Positions 56,329-64,000 of a stretch of 64,000 nt of DNA are shown piece by piece (positions within the stretch are counted from its first letter, which is position 1; every line of letters starts with the position of its first letter). The notes beneath the pieces are model-generated. The model did no database searches. It was given only the letters and a program-made list of their open reading frames with translations, and had not been told where the DNA came from. The translations under genes were made by a program, and so were the position numbers. This DNA is from Epinephelus fuscoguttatus (taxonomy: Eukaryota; Chordata; Actinopteri; Perciformes; Serranidae), in NCBI RefSeq assembly GCF_011397635.1, contig NC_064754.1, positions 29,864,543 through 29,928,542 of the forward strand. Direction: 5' to 3'.

Positions 56329-57640
56329 CAGCATATAGAAGCATATTATTATAATAATGGCTTAACAGGTTTAAGTTATTAATCTACTTCACTGTTCATG
56401 ATTTTGTTCATGCATTTATTTGATATTTAAAGTGACAGGAAACACTGATGTGGAGAGATGGTTGTGAGTCAGATATCCCAGGTGCCCAGGCACCCCAAAT
56501 TCAATGTGAAAGCACTGTGGAATGTGAACAATTTTAACACTCTGTCCCCTCTGCCACACCCCACTGAGGTGACACCCCATCTCTTTAACTCACCCTTTCT
56601 GCCCTCTGATAGATTTTGGGAGAACAGCCAGCCTCACCCAAGCAGCCAGGGCCCATTGGTATGTCCTGCCAATTCCTGATAAACCAAGACACTCACACTA
56701 TTCTTGACCTACAGCACGACACACTCACACAGACACACACACACTCACATACTCGCTGCTTATATTGCTGCTCAAATAATACATAAAGTCTTGTATATAA
56801 ATAGTAAATCTGGCATTGGCATCTGTGGCATCCCTGTCATCTGCAAGCCCCTCACCAGCGATCTACGGACATTACCCTGGCTGCCAAAAATAAACACGAG
56901 CTGTCTGTGCTCATATTAAAGCAGTGAGACAGCATTTATAAGAGGCTGTAGTCTTTAAAGCTCTCTATGAAATGCTTCCTTCAGTCTATGATAAAAAAAA
57001 AAGTAGAGCCCATTTCCCAAAGTCCAATGTTAAGATGACCTGCAGTTTGATTACCACGTTATTCATAATTGCGCAATCTGAACATGTGTCAGTGTGACCG
57101 AGGAATGTTTGCACATTAACACAGAGGATGAAAAGTGACCTAACATGTTCTAAACAGCAGGTCAAATGCAAAAAACGAACAAACATCTATTTCCATTTTA
57201 CTACAGATACACTGGCAGGAACAAATGATTACTGTGGTTAGATTTCCTAATAATATAAAACTACTCAGAGATAGTTTGACATAAACTTAAAGCTAATCAA
57301 GATTTTTATATTCACAATACATCAAATGATTCTTTATAGATGAGAGGTTTCGCTAATAGTGACAAACATACAGATACTAGTTTTTACCAACTCAGCTCTA
57401 CAGAGCATTTTAGCATCTTTCAGCTCCTTGTTTTGGTTTTACAGCCTGTAACTTTATTGTTTTGATTCACTCTTCCTGCTCTCATGGCGTTGTTTTCAGC
57501 CACATTGGGCAGCAGCGTGATAAAGCTCTAAAAACTTACTGTGTTCTGTCAAGCACCAGACAGAACACAGACACCGTTAGCAGCTAGTAGATAAACACAG
57601 TGGAGCATTTAGCAGCTAAAGCGACATACTGTATATTTCC
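56329..57640. other. MYADML2 3' flank, no further gene seen
   Basis: Contains the probable MYADML2 3' UTR, a short CA-rich patch at 56720-56745 and AT-rich DNA. No coding exon was recognised. Confidence 0.5.
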
Positions 57641-58880
57641 TTAAGGAATGGGTGGAGACCAAAAACAGAGCTAAAAGAGAGTGAATATTGAACTAAGAGT
57701 GGTCTGTTGATCAGAAACACAACTCCAAATGAATGCATATATTGCTCCTTATCTGCTGGACGTGCAAATAGGCAACTGTTTGCTAAAACGTTCGCACAGC
57801 CTGTTCCCATTTCCAACTCATCAAATACTGCCGCTTTGTCAGCGATAGCGGCATCATATACCAAAGCACAGAGGCACCTTTCGCGGCAGTATGATATGCA
57901 GCAAGCACCACCAAACTCGTCACATGCCACTGCTTTGTCAGTGGATGCCAGGTGCTGAGGGGGTCAAACAAACTCTTGTGTTTCACCCTGGAGGCTTCTG
58001 TTTGTTTCCCTTGTAATACCAAATGTCAATGTAGTTATTTTGTCAATAACAAAGTAGTGTGCTAGTATGTTAAGCATGTTACAGTAGTGATGAATGTCAC
58101 ATGATATGTCACGTGACATTGCATTACATAGGTAACAACCATGATGTATTTTTTAAGGAAATAAACCTAAACCTTACCTATGTTGTAAGTTTATTTTGAA
58201 AACGCCTGTATGCATGTAACAAGCAGAAAATTTAGATGTCCTGTGAAATCCAAAGTATATTTTGAAAAGAACACAATGAATGTAACAAGCGTAAATTGAC
58301 ATTCTGACCCAGAGCATCCAAAACTGACGCAGGAGGGTATGTAGTACGTAATATTTTGACATTTAAGTCCTCTGACAAAGCAACATTATTTGATGAGTTG
58401 GGATGAGAACATGTTGTTTGTAGGGCTGCCACTCACGATTATTTTCATTGTCGACTAATCTGTTGATTATTTCGTCGATTAGTCGACTAATCATTTCATC
58501 AAAAAATGTGTTAAAATGTTGAAAAATGTCGGTCTGTCTCGCTCAAACCCCAAAATTACATCATCTAATGTCTTGTTTCGTACTCATGCCAAAGGGTTTT
58601 AGTTCACTGTCACGGGAGAGTGTGTAAAGCTGCCAATATCTGAACATAAGAAGCTGCAGTAAGAGTATTTTGGGGTACTTTTATAGTACTTTCTATGAAA
58701 AATGACTCAAACCGATTAGTCGACTACTAAAATAGTCGCCGATTATTTTAATAGATTCATCGATTAGTCGACTAATCGTGGCAGCCCTAGTTGTTTGCCA
58801 CATCAACTTTATAATGTGATATGTCAATGTTGTGTTTACAGCTTGTTGTGCTGCCCCCAAGTGGCCAAATCAGTCAATGC
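57641..58880 (+). mobile_element. Composite repeat: dispersed repeat copy 3 with inserts
   Basis: The copy opens with 'gggtggagaccaaaaacagagctaaaa' and closes with 'gtgctgcccccaagtggccaaa' (58849-58870). Inside, 'ccaactcatcaaatactgccgctttgtcag' (57812-57841) recurs directly at 57909-57938 in diverged form and inverted at 58371-58405. A hAT copy (58421-58789) sits within the right part. Confidence 0.6.
58421..58789. mobile_element. hAT-type MITE with exact 8-bp target duplication
   Basis: The perfect 12-bp inverted ends are TAGGGCTGCCAC (58421-58432) and GTGGCAGCCCTA (58778-58789). GTTGTTTG is repeated directly at 58413-58420 and 58790-58797. The subterminal 'cgattagtcgactaat' motif is repeated and palindromic (GTCGAC core) at both ends, typical of transposase-binding repeats. 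No ORF is present in 369 bp. Confidence 0.92.
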
Positions 58881-61630
58881 ATGTTTAGATATAACAATGC
58901 AACCACATAAAATAATTTTACATGACAAAATAAAGACCTACAGTCCAAAAGCCATCTGTAATACAGCTCTGTCTGTCTTTTGTCTTCGATTTACACATGT
59001 GTTTTTCATCTATTGTAACTCTATGTAATCACATTGATAAAACTCCTGAATGTTCCAACATTTTGGGGAGCTATGTAACATAATGGAGACTTTGTTGCTT
59101 AGGCTATGGCTTAAAATAATGAATTAAGATCATTTGTGTTATGCTCAAGTTTTAAGGGACAGTTCACACCCAAATATAAAAATTGCCCACATATATTTCC
59201 TCTTACCTGTAGTGCTATTTATCAATCTAGATTGTTGTCTACAGGTGAGAGAAAAAATATGTATTTTTGATTCTGGGGTGACTACTGTCCCTTTCAGATC
59301 CCTTCAGTCTGATGACATTAATAGTCTGTCTCTTTGTGTGTCATTGCCACACAAGCATTATCCAAGTGATGTAAGACTCCATCTGCCTGCTCTAACACAC
59401 AACTGTGTAATCACCTCTTAATGCCAGTCTCAGATGATCTTCAGGGTCTCCTGTTTGTGTACAGTGAAAGACAATTAATTCAGGGTTTAGTTCATAACAT
59501 GTCCAGTATGTGCTTCCTCCTGTGCTCTTGTCATTTTTATCATCTCCTCTCGGTCACCTCCACTTGTACCACTTGTGAGCTCATGACATGATTTTAATGT
59601 CTAGTCCATCTGAGAGCATAACCCAACAGATATTTATCATACATAATCTCTAACTGGCATTAATTTGTTAGACAGTATGAATTTATACCCCACTATCCCT
59701 GCACTCTCTGGGGTAAAGGAGGAGCGACAGAGGCCGTTCTGGCTGCCACCTTCTCTGTCAGCACTTTTATCTTCTTGTTTCACAGAAATAAAACAGAAGA
59801 AGACGTCTCACTGCCACAACTCAGCCTCAGCAGTCTCTCCTTGTCCTCCTCCTTTTCTCTTGATTACGCTTTCTCTCTCTCACTCTGACCCTGTCTGTCC
59901 AGATTTGTACCCTCCCTCCTCCTCCTCCCATTTCTCTCTCACACATCATACCAGTCTCCTCCTCTCCATCCTCCACTCCTCTCTGCTTTGGTCACCTCAG
60001 TGAATCTCATCTCTCTAATCCAGGATCAATGTATTCCCCTGTCACATCTGTGAGTGCTATGGATGTATTATATTAAGTCCCTGGGAAGTCACTGTGCCAC
60101 AGCGTACGTAGAGCACGACTGTCTTGGTGCTCAGCAGCAAATCCAGCACCAGTTGGCTGCTCTTGTATCCAAATCTGTCTAAGACCACAGAAAACGTCAC
60201 TGTGTGTCTTAGAGATTTGCTACTTTAGACGCTGTGCCAACTCTTTTTAAATTAGTACATAAATACAAGTGAGTAACATGTACATATAGAAAGAGCAGAC
60301 GAGCAGTGGATTATAAAGGGGTTTATGTAAAGTGGTGCTAATTTGTGCAGCAATAAATATCTATGTGTTGTTGAACTAACACTGTGTGTGTTTGTTGCTT
60401 TAGAAAGCGTTTTCATCCTCCGATAAATCCTGCAGAATTATTTCTACAGACAGGCCCTCTGGAGGCCACACTCGCTCCGCTTGCACTCTGACTAATATTT
60501 CCAAAGTAGGATACGACATCAGTGGAATATGACAGAGCCCAGAGAGAGCTGCCGCTGAAAGTGACGGACAGCGTTGCCACAGAGCAATCTGTAGCTCCAT
60601 TAAGGCCCGTGTACTCCCTGCTCCTCTGCAGATCCCCATTTAGCAGCTGTTCCATGTTTGGCACTCATTTTACCTCTCACTCCCTGCAGGCCTCTGTCTT
60701 AAACATAGCTGTACACACACACACACACACACAGAGCCTACAGTGTATGAACTCCTCTGACAGAGATGAGCTGCGACAGGTGTCCATCATAACGTCCCTT
60801 CCTGATTCTCCAGCCGCGGGGACGTGTGGGACAGGGGACTGCTGGCTCGCTGTCGTGACTAATCTCTGATGGCGCATGTTGCTGATGTCAGCTTCCCCCC
60901 TGTAGCTCTTGGCTCTTGTTTTGCCAAATGTTTTGTGGAACGTTGTTGAAGGCTAAGTCTTTGGTCCCACAGGATTTGAATCCACGCCAGCTCCTCTAGC
61001 TGTAGGAAGATACTGTATACAAAACAGAATGGACGCTCATTTTGGAGGCACTCACAGTAGCCAAAATGTATCATCTGACCAGGAGTTTAAGTTTTGACAC
61101 TTTCTGGGGTGGGCAAAATAATAGAAACATCTACTAGTATGATACACACACACACTCAAAACTGAACATTTTATTTATTTATGTATTCACTGAATTATAT
61201 TCCAAAATAAAATATTATTGCAGGGCTGCTGTACTGGATTGCATCATGTGGTGTTCCTGTTATTTTGTCCAACCCCTGTAAATGAACCTTTAAGTATACT
61301 GTGAGTTTAAAAAACAGCTCACTATGATTCTTCTTTGTAGTCCTGTTTAAATGTATATTATTTTTCACAAATGTCAAATGTGATCAGAGATTTTTGGCAG
61401 GTGACATGGCCTGATGCACTGATTGCAATATTTACTTTGTCACAAGAATATAAATCTATAAAATGAAGTAAATACAGTATGTTATGCAGCTTTAAAAGCA
61501 TGCAAGGTTTGGTAGCATCTAGCAGTGAAGTTGCAGAGCCAAAACTTTTGCTGTGTGCCAAGTGTGTGGGGGGACTGTGGTGGCCAACACGAACTTCCCT
61601 ATCTGTAGACCAAGTGTTTGATTTGTCCGT
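58881..61630. other. Gene-free stretch
   Basis: AT-balanced DNA with a pyrimidine-rich patch (59860-60000) and a short (CA)n at 60713-60733. Open frames on both strands lack domains and splice context. I see no gene. Confidence 0.5.
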
Positions 61631-61635
61631 TCTGG

Positions 61636-62518
61636 GCAGTGTTGGCAGGGTTACTTTTAAAACATAGTCCACTACAGATTACTGAATACATGCCCTAAAA
61701 TGTAATCTGTAATATATTCCATTAGATTACTCAAACTAAATAAAGTATTCAGAATACTTCAGAGTCATCTTGCTGAGCTCATGTGTCTGGATCTAATATT
61801 TCCATGCTGAAAACACTCGACAGTGTGCTGGCTGTGCATCTCCTCTGCCATTGTTGAGTGTCAGACACACTGCACACACAAAAAAATCTGTCTATGAGAA
61901 ATGTGTGCCTCATATGAATTTTGCATTGTCTCCTAACAGCAAGCAAGTGTTGCTCTCTGTCCACACTGAATCTGTCAAATATTTAAAAGATGGGCAGATA
62001 CTTCTTATTTCTCTCAGTTTGTACTTTTTTAAACAGAAAACACCTTTAGTATTGTTTTATTTACTGGAAACAACATACAATATAGCCAACAGTGGGTAGG
62101 TTGTTATAAGTGATGGTCATTTACCAGAAACTTTCAGCTTCTTTACATTCTCCTCCCCTTTTAAAGTTCGCAAACCAACCATTCTTGGTGCATTGCAGAG
62201 GTTTCAAAGCAAGCGACAGGAATAAACAGAACCAGGGCGTCTGAAAAAATTTCAGCTCAAAAAGCACAGACAGTTTCAGCATTAGACAATAGAAAACAAC
62301 ACAGTCAAATAGGTGCTCACTTGTGTCACGTTCAGGACACAGTGTTAGAGCAAATTCAACAAAGACAAATAAAGTAATCCTTATACGTAATCTATTTCTA
62401 AAGACAGCAACTGTATTCAAAATACCACCAATTTAACTGTGACTGAACACAATTACTCACATACTGTATTTCAAATACGTTACTTAGTTACTTGTACTCT
62501 GTTACTCCGCAACCCTGG
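61636..62518. mobile_element. DNA-transposon-like element with imperfect inverted ends
   Basis: The left end 'cagtgttggcagggttac' is mirrored by the right end 'ccgcaaccctgg' (inverted ccagggttgcgg). Subterminal AT-rich text 'tactgaatacatg' and 'attcagaatact' is similarly mirrored at 62400-62490. It resembles a common teleost non-autonomous family. No convincing target duplication was found, so the borders are approximate. Confidence 0.5.
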
Positions 62519-62762
62519 TTGTACTCTAAAACATGGTGGACTGCGTTAAAGAGGATGCCCGCTCTATATGTAGATCAGACCTCCAGGACGCATGCTGGAC
62601 TTCGAAGCCAAGTTAATATAGTGGTCAAATCATGTAACTACAGCTTTAACTTTCTTCACATGATGCCACTGGGCCCAAAAACTTTTTCCCATAGACTTAA
62701 ACTGGGAAAGGGACATCTGTAAATCAATGATTAAATTCTAATAAAATCTTGAAAGTCTAGAC

Positions 62763-63268
62763 CACTGGTTCTCAAACTCTGGTGCAAGTACCCCAAGTGG
62801 TATGCAAGCTCCTTCTAGTGGTACGTGAAGGAATTTCGAGAATATTAAATACAATAGTATTAATTCAAATATATATACGTATGAGCTGTCAAAATACTAC
62901 AGATTTTACATAACCCATGAGATCCCTGAACTGCAATTTAAAAAAAAGTTTTGCCTTTCCTGTAATATTTTGTTTTGATATCAGCCTGCTATGTAGCGTG
63001 CCCATTTTTCCATGTTACAAGCTAAACTGTGATGGCAAAATAGTAAATTAAAGTAAAATGGTTTAAAAACACTGAATTCATGGCTCCATTTGAGAACGAT
63101 TAGGAACAGAAGCATGCATCAGGAGGAGAATATTTTGTGTTTAAAGTTTTCCAAGGCTGAACAATGTAGACCTACGCTACTGTATTTTAGCATCAGTTAT
63201 CGTGGTGGTACTTGCGGAGTCTAATATTTTCTGAGGTAGTATGGGGTGTAAAGGTTTGAGGACCACTG
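62763..63268. mobile_element. hAT (Charlie-like) MITE
   Basis: The ends CACTGGTTCTCAAAC (left) and GTTTGAGGACCACTG (right) are imperfect inverted repeats close to the CAGTGGTTCTCAAAC termini of Charlie-type hAT elements. GTCTAGAC (62755-62762) and GTCTAGAG (63269-63276) form an 8-bp duplication with one mismatch. The 506-bp interior is non-coding. Confidence 0.85.
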
Positions 63269-63276
63269 GTCTAGAG

Positions 63277-64000
63277 GTGCTGCATGATTTTATCATTTTA
63301 TCCCCATTTAAATTAGCAAAGCGCTAAACTGGAAGTTGGCACCTGAAGTCTGTTGTGAGCTTGCTTTTTTTGGCTTCATGTGCCACTGAGCAGTTTTCAT
63401 TGGAATAGATGGGGTCCGCCTCCAACACTTTATCCAGTTCTCTTTATACATCCATGATGTAAATATAAACAGCTCTTTCAAAGGTATTCAAAGGTGACCT
63501 AAATCCCTAAACCCTACACACTGAACATTTAATGGTTGAAAGAGTTCATACCATCATAAACTACAGAAGCTTAGAGTTATACTTTGTGGACCCACAGACA
63601 AAGAAATAGCCCAAAATCTTTTGGGTTATGCTGAGCTTTGAATCTTTTTTGTGATCCTACAATACATTGTAATAGCATCTTCTTTTAACCAGTCTGTCTG
63701 ACACCCTACCTTCATGTCTTTCAGAAGGTCAAAGTACAGACATGACCAGCCTGGCAACCTTTACTGAGTCACCGTGTTAGTGAACACCAGTGAACCAACA
63801 AAAAAAGATCACAATCAACAAATATCCTCCAGTGACCTCCTGGCTACAGTTGGCCCTCTTCAACATTCCTGTTACGTCAACACCTTTACGAACAAAGAGG
63901 ATCTCTGTTAACTAATTGGGTGATTTAATTCTCACTCTATGCTAAATACCTGATGAACTGAGAATAGGAATACAGACCAAGTGTGACATACTGTGCAGCT
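63277..64000. other. Right edge, no gene seen
   Basis: AT-rich DNA without recognisable exons or repeat termini. Confidence 0.4.

Noticed and set aside
32592..64000. CENPX or LRRC45, expected next to ASPSCR1
   Set aside because: No segment on either strand resembled their conserved sequences; they are absent from the window as far as I can see.

Overview
The window is vertebrate nuclear DNA, almost certainly from a ray-finned (teleost) fish. Evidence: intron-split genes with GT-AG junctions whose products match vertebrate families, long (CA)n/(GT)n microsatellites, many short hAT-like elements with 8-bp target duplications, Tc1-type 'SPDLNP' transposase fragments, a tRNA-derived SINE and non-LTR retrotransposon tails. 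No bacterial, phage, CRISPR, rRNA or functional tRNA features were seen.

Layout, left to right. (1) 1-2160: first coding exon, part of intron 1 and the upstream region of NOTUM (minus strand), the secreted Wnt deacylase; it carries a polyglutamine tract and is surrounded by TCF/LEF-type sites. (2) 2484-6955: degenerate satellites and old transposon remnants. (3) 6976-32591: the complete ASPSCR1/TUG gene (plus strand), reconstructed as 17 coding exons giving a 613-residue UBX-domain protein, with a perfect CRE palindrome just before its ATG and an 8-kb last intron swollen by nested transposons. (4) 32592-35712: repeat-rich spacer with LINE remnants. (5) 35724-38745: a 3-kb minisatellite of 25/27-bp units. 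(6) 38690-41099: a seven-exon minus-strand gene for a divergent TCF/LEF-type HMG-box protein whose last exon runs into the minisatellite. (7) 42180-42590: a promoter-like region with two opposed YY1-type motifs and a small ORF. (8) 43650-51000: LINE remnants, one split by a hAT element with an exact 8-bp target duplication, and MITE-like elements. (9) 51650-56900: MYADML2 (plus strand), two coding exons giving a 310-residue multi-pass membrane protein, with a likely 5' non-coding exon. (10) 56900-64000: gene-free, transposon-rich DNA.

NOTUM, ASPSCR1 and MYADML2 are, from memory, close neighbours on human 17q25.3, so this is conserved synteny; here the HMG-box gene lies between ASPSCR1 and MYADML2. 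The most unusual system is that TCF/LEF-like gene: it has a recognisable TCF HMG box, no recognisable beta-catenin-binding N-terminus, and a C-terminus whose reading frame is set by whether the first minisatellite units are 25 or 27 bp long. Exon coordinates were worked out by hand from splice signals, reading frame and remembered family sequences; no alignment or database search was run.
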